This document shows, piece after piece, positions 53,967 through 62,932 of a stretch of DNA of 64,000 nt. The notes beneath the pieces were generated by a model. That model was given only the letters and a program-made list of their open reading frames with translations, made no database searches and was not told the DNA's origin. Position numbers and translations under genes: made by a program. The first letter of the stretch is position 1, and each line of letters starts with the position of its first letter. This DNA comes from Rhodospirillales bacterium URHD0017 (GTDB lineage: Bacteria > Pseudomonadota > Alphaproteobacteria > Reyranellales > Reyranellaceae): NCBI GenBank assembly GCA_900110395.1, contig FODP01000006.1, positions 77,581 to 141,580 of the forward strand. The letters are read 5' to 3'.

Positions 53967-55450
53967 GACACGGCCTCGGCGAACTCGCGCGCGACCTCGG
54001 CGTCGTCGAAATGGTGCGTCACGCCCTTGATGGTCTGGCCGGTCTCGTGGCCCTTGCCGGCGATCAGCAGCAGGTCGTCCTTGCTCCTGAGCGAGGCCAT
54101 GCCGCGCTCGATGGCGGCATGCCGGCCGTCGCGCACTTCCAGCCAGTTGCGCCGGTCGGCGGGAATGCCGCGCACGATCTCGGCGCGGATCGCCTCGGGC
54201 TCCTCGCTGCGCGGATTGTCGTCGGTCACCAGGGTGAGATCGGCAAGGCGCGTGGCGATCTCGCCCATCACCGGCCGCTTGGCGCGATCGCGATCGCCGC
54301 CGCAGCCGAACACCACGACCAGCCGGCCGTGCGCGAAGGGCCGCAAGGTCGTAAGCACGGTCTCCAGCGCCTCGGGCTTGTGGGCGTAGTCGACATAGAC
54401 GTTGGCGCCGGTGCGATGGCGCGCCACGAGCTGCAGGCGGCCGGGGGCGCCGGTCACGCTGCCCAACGCTTCGACCGAGCGGGCGACGTGGCCGCCGGTC
54501 GCCACGGCGAGGGCCAGCGCGCCCAGCGCATTGGAGGCCTGGAAACCGCCGACCAGCGGCAGCTCGATGCCGTGCAGTTCGCCCAGGATCTCGACCGCCA
54601 GATTCTGGCCGGCCGACGTCGCCCGATCCTTGAGCAGGCGGAACTCGCGGCCCTTGGCGCCGTAGGTCCAGCAGCGGATGCCGCGGCGTTGGCAGATCGC
54701 CATCAGGGCCTGGGCGCGGTCGCTGTCGGCGTTGATCACCGCCGTGCCGCTTTCCGGCAGCAGGCTGTCGAACAGACGCGCCTTGGCCGCGAAGTAGGTC
54801 TCCATCGAGGCGTGATAGTCGAGATGCTCGTGCGTCAGGTTGGTGAAGCAGGCGGCCGACAGTTTCAGCCCGTCGAGGCGATGCTGGTCCAGCCCGTGGC
54901 TCGACGCCTCGATGGCGAGATGGGTGATGCCCTGGCACGCCAGGATCGCCAGGTCCTGGTGGAGCTGCACCGGGTCCGGCGTGGTCAGGCCGGCGTCGCG
55001 CGTCAGGCCAGGCGAGAAGATGCCGAGCGTGCCCACGCTCGCCGCCTTCAGGCCGAGGCTCGCCCAGATGTGGCGCACGAAGTGGACGGTCGAGGACTTG
55101 CCGTTGGTGCCCGTGACGGCCGCAATCGACGCCGGCTGCAGGCCGGCGAAAGCCGCTGCCATCAGCGCCACGCGGCGGCGCGGATTGGCGTCACGGATGA
55201 CGACGACCGAGGGATCGATTGGCGCCAGATCGGCGTCGGGCGCGGCGAGGATCGCCACGGCGCCGCGCTTCACCGCTTCGGCGACGAAGGCCGCGCCGTC
55301 CTGCCGGTTGCCGGCGAGGGCCGCGAAAAGGAAACCGGGCCCGACCTTGCGCGAATCGAGGGTCAGGCCGGCGAGGGCGGGATCGCGTGGCAACGCGGGG
55401 GGCGTGGTGGCCGCGTTGGCGCTTGCCCGCATCAGGTCACTCAGCAGCAA
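53963..55450 (-). CDS. murE: UDP-MurNAc-L-Ala-D-Glu meso-diaminopimelate ligase
   Basis: A 495-residue Mur ligase. ATP loop AVTGTNGKSSTVHF; EASSHGLDQHRLDG; the diaminopimelate-specifying DNPRSEEP. I start at the TTG at 55450 because GGGAG lies nine bases upstream and because LLLSDLM matches the usual MurE N-terminus (M-x-L-S-D-L); the ATG at 55432 (489 residues) is the alternative. Either start lies at or within the end of ftsI, by overlap or near contact. Confidence 0.9.
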   Translation of the reverse strand: MLLSDLMRASANAATTPPALPRDPALAGLTLDSRKVGPGFLFAALAGNRQDGAAFVAEAVKRGAVAILAAPDADLAPIDPSVVVIRDANPRRRVALMAAAFAGLQPASIAAVTGTNGKSSTVHFVRHIWASLGLKAASVGTLGIFSPGLTRDAGLTTPDPVQLHQDLAILACQGITHLAIEASSHGLDQHRLDGLKLSAACFTNLTHEHLDYHASMETYFAAKARLFDSLLPESGTAVINADSDRAQALMAICQRRGIRCWTYGAKGREFRLLKDRATSAGQNLAVEILGELHGIELPLVGGFQASNALGALALAVATGGHVARSVEALGSVTGAPGRLQLVARHRTGANVYVDYAHKPEALETVLTTLRPFAHGRLVVVFGCGGDRDRAKRPVMGEIATRLADLTLVTDDNPRSEEPEAIRAEIVRGIPADRRNWLEVRDGRHAAIERGMASLRSKDDLLLIAGKGHETGQTIKGVTHHFDDAEVAREFAEAVS

Positions 55451-57302
55451 CGCGACGCACTCCCGTTTGGGGTGCGGCCGCGGCCTGGTTGGGGCCGGGC
55501 CGTACCGGCAGAGCCTTACGCTGTTCCTGGGCGCCACGATGGCGCGCACTCGCCGGGACGAACTGCGGCGGCGGCACTGGCGCCGGCACCGGCGTCGAGG
55601 CGATCTCGATGGGCGGCAGGCCCTGCTTCAGGTCGCCCGGCAAGATGCCATAAAGCGATGCCATTCCCTCGATGATGACCTTCACCGAAGGCGCCGCCAC
55701 CCAGCCTGCCGTCGCAAAGCCATAGGTATCCTTCGTGCCCTTGGGCTCGTCGATCGACACCAGGACGATGAACTTCGGATCGTTCATCGGGAACGCCCCA
55801 ACGAACGAGCTGATTAGGGCTTTTTGGCGGTAGCCGCCGCGCGACGGCTTCTCGGCCGTGCCGGTCTTGCCGCCGACCTCGTAGCCCGGCAGGTCGGCGT
55901 TCTTGCCGGTGCCCTCGACCGCGTTCAGCCGCAGCAGCTGGCGCATCATCACCGAGGTCTTCTGCTGGATGACACGCCGCCCTTGGTCGCTGGCAGCGGT
56001 ACGCTTGACCAGGCTGGGCGAATAGAGAATGCCGCCGTTGACCACCGCCGCCGACCCCGTCGCCAGGTGCAGCGGCGTCACCGAGATGCCATGACCGAAG
56101 GCGATGGTCATGGTGTTGATCTTCATCCAGTTGCGCGGATAGAGCGGCGACGCCAGCTCGGTGAGCTGGGTGTTGAGCGGCTTCAGGAAACCGATCCTGT
56201 CGAAGAAGGCGCGCTGGGTGTCGCTGCCCATCTCCACCGCCATCTTGGCCGAGGCGATGTTGGAGGAGAACTTGAACAGCTCCGGCACCGTGAGCGGCCG
56301 GCGCTGGGCATGGTCGTCGTTGATGGTGAAGCGGTCGATCTTGATCGGCGAGGTGGCGTCGAACACCGAGTTCAGCGTCACCCGGCCGGTGTCGAGGGCC
56401 ATCGCCGTGTTGAAGATCTTGAAGGTCGAACCCTGCTCGTAGACGCCGAGCGTGGCGCGGTTGAACAGCGCGTCGTTGGTGATGGTCTTGGCCGAGTTGG
56501 GATCGTAGGTCGGCAGCGAGGCCATGGCGAGGATCTCGCCGTTGGTCGCGTCCATGACGATGGCGGTGGCGCCGATCGCCGAGAACTTCTCGACCGCGCG
56601 GGCGATCTCGCGCTCGATCAGGCGCTGCAGGCGGAGATCGATGGCAAGCTGCAGCGTCTCGGCGCTCTGCAGCTGCTGGTCGAAGTAGCGCTCGACGCCG
56701 GCGAGGCCGGTATTGTCGACGCTGGCATAGCCCAGGATGTGCGCCGCCGCCGTGCCTTGCGGGTAGAGACGGCGTTCCTCGGCCTGGAACTCGAGACCGG
56801 GAATGCCCAGCCGGTTGACGCGGTCGTGCTCGCGCGGGCTCAAGCCGCGCTTCACCCAAACGAAGGTCTTGTCCTCCTCGAGCTTGGTGCGGACATCGTC
56901 GTACTTGAGGTCGGGCAGCGCCGAGACGATCTTCTTGGCGGCGTCCTGCGGATCGAGCAGCAGGCGCGGATTGACGAAGGCCGACATCACCGGCACCGAC
57001 GTCGCCAGCACGGCGCCGTTGCGGTCGACGATGTCGGCGCGCTCCGACTGGATCGAGCCGCCGCGGGCGGCGACACGCTGCGTCGGCTCGGCGCCGTCGC
57101 GCAACAGCGACACGTAGCCCATGCGCAACGCAATGGCGACGAACACCACGGCGAACAGCCCTGATGCGATGACCAGGCGCTGGCGGGCGGTCTCCTGGGC
57201 ATCGCCCTTGAGCCGCTCCTGCGCCAATCCGTAACGCGCGCCGGCCGCCGCGTTTACCGCGGCGGCCGGGTCGGGCGAGGCTCGCTTGCGCCACAGCTTC
57301 AT
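55437..57302 (-). CDS. ftsI: Septal transpeptidase FtsI (PBP3)
   Basis: A 621-residue class B penicillin-binding protein. One N-terminal helix (LVIASGLFAVVFVAIAL) anchors it; the pedestal follows, and the transpeptidase domain has STFK (catalytic Ser), SSN and KTGT motifs in the right order. It crosslinks septal peptidoglycan with FtsW. A Pro/Ala/Gln-rich tail of about 60 residues after the catalytic domain (APVPPPQFVPASARH) is unusual. The ATG overlaps the ftsL stop. Confidence 0.95.
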   Translation of the reverse strand: MKLWRKRASPDPAAAVNAAAGARYGLAQERLKGDAQETARQRLVIASGLFAVVFVAIALRMGYVSLLRDGAEPTQRVAARGGSIQSERADIVDRNGAVLATSVPVMSAFVNPRLLLDPQDAAKKIVSALPDLKYDDVRTKLEEDKTFVWVKRGLSPREHDRVNRLGIPGLEFQAEERRLYPQGTAAAHILGYASVDNTGLAGVERYFDQQLQSAETLQLAIDLRLQRLIEREIARAVEKFSAIGATAIVMDATNGEILAMASLPTYDPNSAKTITNDALFNRATLGVYEQGSTFKIFNTAMALDTGRVTLNSVFDATSPIKIDRFTINDDHAQRRPLTVPELFKFSSNIASAKMAVEMGSDTQRAFFDRIGFLKPLNTQLTELASPLYPRNWMKINTMTIAFGHGISVTPLHLATGSAAVVNGGILYSPSLVKRTAASDQGRRVIQQKTSVMMRQLLRLNAVEGTGKNADLPGYEVGGKTGTAEKPSRGGYRQKALISSFVGAFPMNDPKFIVLVSIDEPKGTKDTYGFATAGWVAAPSVKVIIEGMASLYGILPGDLKQGLPPIEIASTPVPAPVPPPQFVPASARHRGAQEQRKALPVRPGPNQAAAAPQTGVRRVAAE

Positions 57303-57856
57303 CGACGGTCCTTTTCGTTTCTCGAAAGGATCTCATCGATGGAGACCGCGGCGCTCTGGCCGTCGCCAACCGGACCCGCTGTTGCCGGCTCTTGGATCAT
57401 GGCCGGTCGAGGGGGCGTCGTGGGTCCGGTCGAACGCCCTGGAGGGGGTGCGGAGGCCGGCGAGGGGCTGCCGGCCTCCGCTGCGACGCGACCACCACCG
57501 GGCAAGCTCGACGAGGGGACGTCGTTGCCCGTTCGTGGGGGGGAAGGGAGTGGTGGATCGCGACGCGGGGGCTGTGAATCTGCTGGAGGTTTCAGGGAAT
57601 CGAGCCGCACGACCTGCTTGATCGAGGCGGGCTCGAGCTTGAGATGCTTGATGGCGAGCTTTTCGACGCGCTCGGCCTCGTTGAGGTGAGCCCATTCGAC
57701 CCGCAGGATGTGCGTGGCCTGCTGGCTCTCGACGATCTTCTGATTGGTGCGGTCGATCTTCTCCTCGAGGTCCGCCACCTTGTACTTCACGGTGAACAGA
57801 CCGATCGCGGTGGCGACCGCGGCGATCGACCAGAACACGAGTCCGCGATGGATCAT
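57299..57856 (-). CDS. ftsL: FtsL-like division protein with Pro-rich tail
   Basis: A 185-residue protein at the FtsL position between rsmH and ftsI. It has a single N-terminal membrane helix ([20 protein letters not shown]) followed by a coiled coil ([20 protein letters not shown]) and the HLKLEPAS segment, as in alphaproteobacterial FtsL. The remaining 85 residues are a Pro/Ser/Gly-rich tail that E. coli FtsL (121 residues) does not have. It should bind FtsB and FtsQ in the periplasm. ATGA overlaps on both ends. Confidence 0.85.
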   Translation of the reverse strand: MIHRGLVFWSIAAVATAIGLFTVKYKVADLEEKIDRTNQKIVESQQATHILRVEWAHLNEAERVEKLAIKHLKLEPASIKQVVRLDSLKPPADSQPPRRDPPLPSPPRTGNDVPSSSLPGGGRVAAEAGSPSPASAPPPGRSTGPTTPPRPAMIQEPATAGPVGDGQSAAVSIDEILSRNEKDRR

Positions 57857-58791
57857 GCGCGGCCCCCCATCTTTTCGGCGACGCGCAGGCGCGCCGAGCG
57901 GGCGCGCGGATTGGCGGCGATCTCGGAGGCGGACGGCGCTACGGGCTTACGGGTCAGGTCGCGCAAGGCAGCCGGCTCGGCATCAGTGCGCGGCGGCGCG
58001 TGACGCGACGGACCGGGCGTGCGGCCGGCACGGCTGCGCACGAACTCCTTCACGGCGCGGTCTTCGAGCGAATGGAAGGACACCACGGCGAGACGTCCGC
58101 CCGGCGCCAGAACCTGCTCGGCTGCGGCCAGGCCGCGCTCGAGCTCGCCCAGCTCGTCGTTCACAGCGATGCGCAGCGCCTGGAAGGTGCGGGTAGCTGG
58201 GTCGCTCTCGTCCCTGCCCTGCGGGCCGACGGCTCGGCGCACGATCTCGGCCAGCTCGCCGGTGGTCTCGATGCGCTTCTGCTTGCGCGCTTCGACGATG
58301 GCGCGCGCCACGCGGCGGCTGCGACGTTCCTCGCCGTAACGGAAGATGATGTCGGCGAGCTCGGCCTCGTCGGCGTCATTCACCAGATCGGCGGCCGACG
58401 GACCGTTCTTCTCCATGCGCATGTCGAGCGGACCGGAGGCGCGGAACGAGAAGCCGCGATCGGCCTGGTCGAATTGCATGGAGGAGACGCCGAGGTCGAG
58501 CGCCACGCCGTCGACGTCGTCGACGCCTTCGGCCGACAACAGGTCGGCCATGTCGCCGAAGCGGCCTTCGATCAGGCGCAGCCGCGGCGCATAGCGCTCC
58601 GCAAGGGCGCGGCCGGCGCCGATGGCGTCGGGATCGCGATCGATGGCGATCACCTGGCAATCGGCGCGATCGAGCATGGCTGCGGTGTAGCCGCCGGCGC
58701 CGAAGGTGCCGTCGACATAGCGGCCGCCGTCGCGCGGCTGCAGGGCGTCGACCACCTCGTTCAGCAGGACGGGGACATGACGTTCGCTCAT
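57853..58791 (-). CDS. rsmH: 16S rRNA m4C1402 methyltransferase
   Basis: A 312-residue SAM enzyme that N4-methylates C1402 of 16S r[30 protein letters not shown] (SAM loop), [19 protein letters not shown] and [15 protein letters not shown] are diagnostic. It is the second gene of the dcw cluster; its ATG overlaps the mraZ stop. Confidence 0.97.
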   Translation of the reverse strand: MSERHVPVLLNEVVDALQPRDGGRYVDGTFGAGGYTAAMLDRADCQVIAIDRDPDAIGAGRALAERYAPRLRLIEGRFGDMADLLSAEGVDDVDGVALDLGVSSMQFDQADRGFSFRASGPLDMRMEKNGPSAADLVNDADEAELADIIFRYGEERRSRRVARAIVEARKQKRIETTGELAEIVRRAVGPQGRDESDPATRTFQALRIAVNDELGELERGLAAAEQVLAPGGRLAVVSFHSLEDRAVKEFVRSRAGRTPGPSRHAPPRTDAEPAALRDLTRKPVAPSASEIAANPRARSARLRVAEKMGGRA

Positions 58792-59267
58792 GCGTCACCT
58801 CCGCCCAGGCCGCGCACGAAGGCAGCCATCTTGTCGCGATCGGAATCGCGGCGGGCCTGCCAGCGGCCCGGATTCCACAGCTGGAACTTGTCGCCCTTGC
58901 CGACCAACATCACGCCGTCGGAGACCTCGAGCACACTCGCGAACTCGGCCGGCAGGGAGAAGCGGCCGTCGGGCTCCATGGCGATGGTGCGGGCGGAGGA
59001 GGACAGGTAGCCGGCGGGATCGAAGGCTTCGTCGTCGAGCGCGACCTTGAGCGCGCCCTTGGGGCCGAGCGCCTCGGCCCGCAGCCGGTCGAGCATGGCA
59101 TCGAAGCCGGCGCGCGAGTTGCCGTTCACCACGCCCGGCAGGTTGGGCGAGTGGTAGAGCACGAAAGCACCACGGTCGTCGGCCGGCAGCTCGTCGCGAA
59201 AGGCGGCGGGCAACAAGACCCTGCCTTTTTTGTCGAGCTTGATCAGGATTTCGGACCGAAACGCCAC
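58788..59267 (-). CDS. mraZ: Transcriptional regulator MraZ
   Basis: A 159-residue protein with two AbrB-like SpoVT domains: [17 protein letters not shown] near the N-terminus and [35 protein letters not shown] in the second half. MraZ forms rings and represses the dcw promoter by binding tandem GGG-containing boxes, four of which lie upstream. The start is a GTG at 59267 with GGGGA nearby. Confidence 0.94.
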   Translation of the reverse strand: MAFRSEILIKLDKKGRVLLPAAFRDELPADDRGAFVLYHSPNLPGVVNGNSRAGFDAMLDRLRAEALGPKGALKVALDDEAFDPAGYLSSSARTIAMEPDGRFSLPAEFASVLEVSDGVMLVGKGDKFQLWNPGRWQARRDSDRDKMAAFVRGLGGGDA

Positions 59268-59323
59268 CGGCCCAGTCCCCCTGCACTGCCCGCGACCGGT
59301 GCCCCACGCCCCGGTCTGCTATA

Positions 59324-59358
59324 CGGGATACTATGGGATAGCATGGGAATTTCAGGGA
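59324..59358. promoter_or_regulatory. mraZ: Four MraZ-box-like repeats
   Basis: GGGA occurs at 59325, 59335, 59345 and 59355 on the plus strand, each followed by A or T: an exact 10-base period, hence one face of the helix. The E. coli MraZ box is TGGGN repeated with five-base spacers, the same period. The boxes lie 57-91 bases before the mraZ start, on the strand opposite to the gene. Confidence 0.7.
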
Positions 59359-59414
59359 AGCAATGCGGAAGAGCAAGAATCCACAAGGAATCTGAAGCGG
59401 TTAGCTACCAAATC

Positions 59415-59443
59415 TATTGTCTACCTACCACTGTAGACCGCAA
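59415..59443 (-). promoter_or_regulatory. Candidate mraZ promoter
   Basis: On the minus strand TTGCGG (complement of 59438-59443), a 17-base spacer and ACAATA (complement of 59415-59420) form a fair sigma-70-type promoter. Transcription would start near 59408 and run through the four GGGA repeats. Confidence 0.35.
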
Positions 59444-59576
59444 GGAATTGATTGGAAGGTCCAAGGCCCTCTTCCCGGCCCTTCCGAGACGGGACTCGCG
59501 ATGGGAATGGCTGCCGGAGCGAACCTCTACCGGTGCGAGTAACGGCCCACCGTAGTGTTCAGGTAGAGTTGCAGTC

Positions 59577-60530
59577 ATGGAGCTGGTTCCGGGGTCAGAG
59601 CGCATCCGGGCTGCCCGGGACGCAAGCCCAGCGGCGGGACGTGTCTGTTGGGCGAAGCCCAGGTCCCTTTGGATCGGGAGCCTGACCCTGGCGGCGCTCG
59701 CAGGCGGTCCCCTCACCTTTGCTTGGGACGCCTTTGCCCTTTTCCTGGCGACCAGCGCCATCACCCTGTGTTTCGGCCATTCGGTGGGCATGCATCGGCG
59801 GCTCATCCATTCGAGCTTCCATTGCCCGCGATGGCTGGAATACCTCTGCGTCTATCTCGGCACCCTGGTCGGCATGGCCGGTCCCATCGGCATGATCCGC
59901 TTCCATGATTTTCGCGACTGGGCACAGCGCCAGGCCGACTGCCACGACTATTTCTGTCATCGCCGCAGCTTCTGGCAGGACGCGTGGTGGCAGCTCCATT
60001 GCGAGCTCGTGCTCGACCGCCCGCCCCGCTTCGCGCTCGAGCCGAGACTGGCGAACGACCGGTTCTATGCGTTCGTTGAGCGCACATGGATGGCGCACCA
60101 ACTGCCGTGGGCTCTGCTGTTCTTCACCATCGGCGGCTGGAGCTGGCTGGTGTGGGGCGTCTGCGTGCGCGTCAGCGTCTGTGTCATCGGCCATTGGCTG
60201 GTCGGGCACTTTGCCCATCGCCAGGGCGGCCAGGACTGGATCGTCGAGGGCGCGGCGGCGCAGGGCTACAACGTGAAGCTGGCCGGTCTCATCAGCATGG
60301 GCGAAGCTTGGCACAACAATCACCATGCCTTCCCGGGGTCGGCGAAGCTTGGCCTGTTCCCCGGCCAGATGGATCCCGGCTGGTGGCTGATCAAGGCTTT
60401 CGAGGCAGCGGGCCTTGCCACCGACATCAAGCTGCCCGCCGACCTGCCGGCACGAAAGCAGCTGCGACGGCTGGCCGATCCTCTGGCAGGCGAGGCCGTG
60501 CTCGCCGAACCCCGCTACGCGGTGCGCTAG
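59577..60530 (+). CDS. Acyl-CoA/acyl-lipid desaturase
   Basis: A 317-residue membrane di-iron desaturase. The three histidine regions are GHSVGMHRRLIH, HDFRDWAQRQADCHDY and EAWHNNHHAFPGSAKLG; hydrophobic stretches lie between. It inserts a double bond in fatty acyl chains. The second box is altered: the usual HRxHH appears as HDFRDWAQ, so one or two iron ligands may be displaced or supplied by the following CHDYFCH. The downstream membrane-SRPBCC gene starts five bases later, so the two form an operon. Confidence 0.8.
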   Translation: MELVPGSERIRAARDASPAAGRVCWAKPRSLWIGSLTLAALAGGPLTFAWDAFALFLATSAITLCFGHSVGMHRRLIHSSFHCPRWLEYLCVYLGTLVGMAGPIGMIRFHDFRDWAQRQADCHDYFCHRRSFWQDAWWQLHCELVLDRPPRFALEPRLANDRFYAFVERTWMAHQLPWALLFFTIGGWSWLVWGVCVRVSVCVIGHWLVGHFAHRQGGQDWIVEGAAAQGYNVKLAGLISMGEAWHNNHHAFPGSAKLGLFPGQMDPGWWLIKAFEAAGLATDIKLPADLPARKQLRRLADPLAGEAVLAEPRYAVR

Positions 60531-60534
60531 CGTC

Positions 60535-61851
60535 ATGCTGTCGTTCAAAGGTGAAATGCGGCGGTTGCCTTATGCGCTGGCGGCGTTCGCCTTGTTCTTC
60601 AGCCAGCACCTGGCGTTGCTCGCCTTCTGCGAACAGGGCCGGACGCCGGCCCTCGACTACGACTTCTATCTTGTCCCAGTGCACTCGTTTCGGACGCTCT
60701 ACGACGCCTCCTCTCCCCTCCTCGTCCTGACCTTCGTCTATCTCCTGATCGTGGCCTGGGCCTTGGCTGCGTTGTCGTTCCGGCGAGCGGCCAACGCCGA
60801 TGTCAACGGCTGGATCGCTGCGGCAGCAATCGCGCCGGTCATCCAGGTTCCGGTGATTCTTTTTCTTTGCATCGTTCCGCCACGTACACCGACGCGCGCC
60901 GAGCAAACCGGCGCTCCGCCCACGATCGCCTGGGCCGCAGCTGCGCAGGGCGTCGTGGTCGCCATCGCATTGACGCTGATCTTCGTCGGCCTGGGAGCGC
61001 TGGTGTTCGGCATCTATGGGTTCGGGATGTTCGTCGCCTCGCCGTTCATCATCGGAGCGGTGACGGGTTACATCGCCAACCGCCGGCACGCGGTTACCAT
61101 CGAATGGACGATCACCGTCGTCCTGCTGGCCACCACCATCGGCGGCATGGCCCTGATCGCCGCGGCCCTCGAAGGCATCGTCTGCATCATGCTGGCGGCG
61201 CCGCTCGGCTTCGGTGTTGCCGTGGTCGGCGGATTGCTGGGTCGCGCGATCGCGCTGCGGTTCGGGCCTTCGACGCGACAGACGATGAGCGCCGTCGCTC
61301 TCGTCCCGCTGATCCTGGTGTCGGAATGGCTGATGCCGACGACGACGCGGTTCGACACCCGGCAATCGATCGAGATCAACGCGCCGCCGTCCGTCGTCTG
61401 GCAGTCGATCGTCCGCATGGACATGCGCGACGAGCCGGTTGCCCTGCCCTATCGACTGGGCCTCGCCTATCCGCTGGGCGGCGAAGTGGTGGGCGAAGGC
61501 GTGGGCGCTCTGCGGCGCGGTGAGTTCTCGACCGGCACTGCGCTGGAGCGCGTCACCGAGTGGCTGCCCGACCGGAAGCTCGCCTTCGTCGTGGAGAAGG
61601 ACGTGCCGGCACTGCGCGAGCTCAGCCCTTACGACCACGTTCACGCGCCGCATGTCAGGGGCTACTTCCTGACCAACCTCACGAGCTTCGAGCTGGTGCC
61701 GCTGCCCGGCAATCGCACGCAACTGGTCGAGCGCACGTCACACGAACTCAAGCTCGAGCCGATCCTCTACTGGATGCCGCTGGCGCGCCTGGTCATCGAT
61801 CTCAACAACGATCGCGTGCTGCGCCACATCAAGCGCCGGGCCGAAAAGTAG
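60535..61851 (+). CDS. Membrane protein with C-terminal SRPBCC-like domain
   Basis: A 438-residue protein. Residues 1-270 hold about eight hydrophobic helices (for example LPYALAAFALFFSQHLALLAF, LLVLTFVYLLIVAWALAAL, AAPLGFGVAVVGGLLGRAIAL). The last 150 residues begin RQSIEINAPPSVVWQSIV and continue GEFSTGTALERVTEWLPDRKLAF, the pattern of START/polyketide-cyclase-like (SRPBCC) lipid-binding domains, which should face the cytoplasm or periplasm depending on helix count. It is likely co-transcribed with the desaturase, suggesting lipid handling. Function unknown. Confidence 0.65.
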   Translation: MLSFKGEMRRLPYALAAFALFFSQHLALLAFCEQGRTPALDYDFYLVPVHSFRTLYDASSPLLVLTFVYLLIVAWALAALSFRRAANADVNGWIAAAAIAPVIQVPVILFLCIVPPRTPTRAEQTGAPPTIAWAAAAQGVVVAIALTLIFVGLGALVFGIYGFGMFVASPFIIGAVTGYIANRRHAVTIEWTITVVLLATTIGGMALIAAALEGIVCIMLAAPLGFGVAVVGGLLGRAIALRFGPSTRQTMSAVALVPLILVSEWLMPTTTRFDTRQSIEINAPPSVVWQSIVRMDMRDEPVALPYRLGLAYPLGGEVVGEGVGALRRGEFSTGTALERVTEWLPDRKLAFVVEKDVPALRELSPYDHVHAPHVRGYFLTNLTSFELVPLPGNRTQLVERTSHELKLEPILYWMPLARLVIDLNNDRVLRHIKRRAEK

Positions 61852-61856
61852 AGGCA

Positions 61857-62243
61857 GGTCAGACGGCCTGTAAGCCGGGTTCTGTCCTCGCCTTTCGGCG
61901 ATGGATGGCCATTCCTCTGGGACGCCCGTTACCGAGCGCCTCGCGCGACCGACCCGGGCGGCGACGCGGAAACACCGCTGCCGGTTGCCCGGCGTGCCGC
62001 CCCTATTTGGTCTTGCTCCCGGTGGGGTTTGCCGTGCCGCTTCCGTTGCCGGTCGCGCGGTGGGCTCTTACCCCACCGTTTCACCCTTGCCGTCCCGGTA
62101 AACCGGGCAGGCGGTCTGTTCTCTGTGGCACTTTCCCTGGGGTCGCCCCCGCCGGCCGTTAGCCGGCACCGTGTCTCCGTGGAGCCCGGACTTTCCTCAC
62201 CAGGCGGTTGCCCGCCCAGTGCAGCCATCCGGCCGTCTGACCT
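61857..62243 (-). ncRNA. rnpB: RNase P RNA (bacterial class A)
   Basis: The minus strand carries the diagnostic elements in order: GAGGAAAGTCCGGGCTCCA near the 5' end, then GGTGAAACGGTGGGG and TAAGAGCCCACC, and at the 3' end CAGAACCCGGCTTACAGGCC. The 5' end GGTCAGACGGCC pairs with the 3' end GGCCGTCTGACC to close helix P1, which I used to set both limits. It is the catalytic RNA that matures tRNA 5' ends. It begins six bases past the stop of the convergent membrane gene. Confidence 0.96.
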
Positions 62244-62254
62244 GACGGCCCTAG

Positions 62255-62932
62255 CTAGGCTTCGTGCCCCACCTGGTCAAGCAGGTCGGCCAGCAGGGCG
62301 CGGGTCTCGGCGTCGCCCGTGCCGTCAGTGTTGGCGGCCCGAAATCGGCGCTGGAAGGACGCAATGATGTCGGCCGTCGTCACATCGATGGCCGGAGGAT
62401 AGCCGAAACGCTGCAGTGCCAACTGCATATCACCGCCGAGCGGCTCGGCGCCGGGACGTGGCCACAAACCGACGCCGCTCGCCGCCAGCTTGGCCCATGG
62501 GAAGCGCAAGCCGGGGTCGTCCTTGCGCTTGGGCGCGATGTCGGAATGGCCGACGACGTTGCGCGGCTCGATGGCGGGATGGCGGCCGATGATGTCGCGG
62601 CACAGCCCGATGAGGGCGGTGATCTGAACATCGGGATAGTCGTGACGATCGCCGTGCAGGTTCACGATCTCGATGCCGATCGAGGTGCCATTCAGCGCCT
62701 CGCGGCCCCGCCAATACGAACGGCCGGCGTGCCAGGCGACGCGATCCTCGGGTACCAGGCGATAGGCCGTGCCGTCCTCCGCCAGGACATAGTGTGTGCT
62801 GACGCGATTGGGCCGCTTGTCATCGCGCAGGATCTTCAGCGATTCGTCGAGCGGCATTTCAGTGTAGTGCAGCACCAGCACGTCGACCGCCGACTGGCGC
62901 GCGGCGTGATTGGGCGATGGAAGCTCGATCAC
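62255..62932 (-). CDS. N-acetylmuramoyl-L-alanine amidase, AmpD-like
   Basis: A 225-residue zinc amidase of the amidase_2 family. LVLHYTEM carries the first His, VSTHYVLAEDG follows, and VVGHSDIAPKRKDDPG holds the last His and the catalytic region. It trims stem peptides from muropeptides. There is no signal peptide in the chosen reading, as in cytosolic AmpD of the recycling pathway, but the C-terminal 50 residues (LALQRFGYP...) look like a peptidoglycan-binding helical domain, as in AmiD/AmpDh. The GTG at 62932 overlaps the stop of the J-domain gene (GTGA). Confidence 0.87.
   Translation of the reverse strand: MIELPSPNHAARQSAVDVLVLHYTEMPLDESLKILRDDKRPNRVSTHYVLAEDGTAYRLVPEDRVAWHAGRSYWRGREALNGTSIGIEIVNLHGDRHDYPDVQITALIGLCRDIIGRHPAIEPRNVVGHSDIAPKRKDDPGLRFPWAKLAASGVGLWPRPGAEPLGGDMQLALQRFGYPPAIDVTTADIIASFQRRFRAANTDGTGDAETRALLADLLDQVGHEA

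Larger units (their letters stand above)
59268..59576. other. Control region between mraZ and desaturase genes
   Basis: A 309-base gap between divergent genes. It holds MraZ-box-like repeats and a candidate mraZ promoter, listed separately, and is A+T-rich near 59340-59450. I see no clear promoter for the plus-strand desaturase and no small gene. Confidence 0.6.

Noticed and set aside
61857..62243. Short open frames on both strands over this segment
   Set aside because: The conserved RNase P RNA elements and the closing P1 helix explain the sequence fully.
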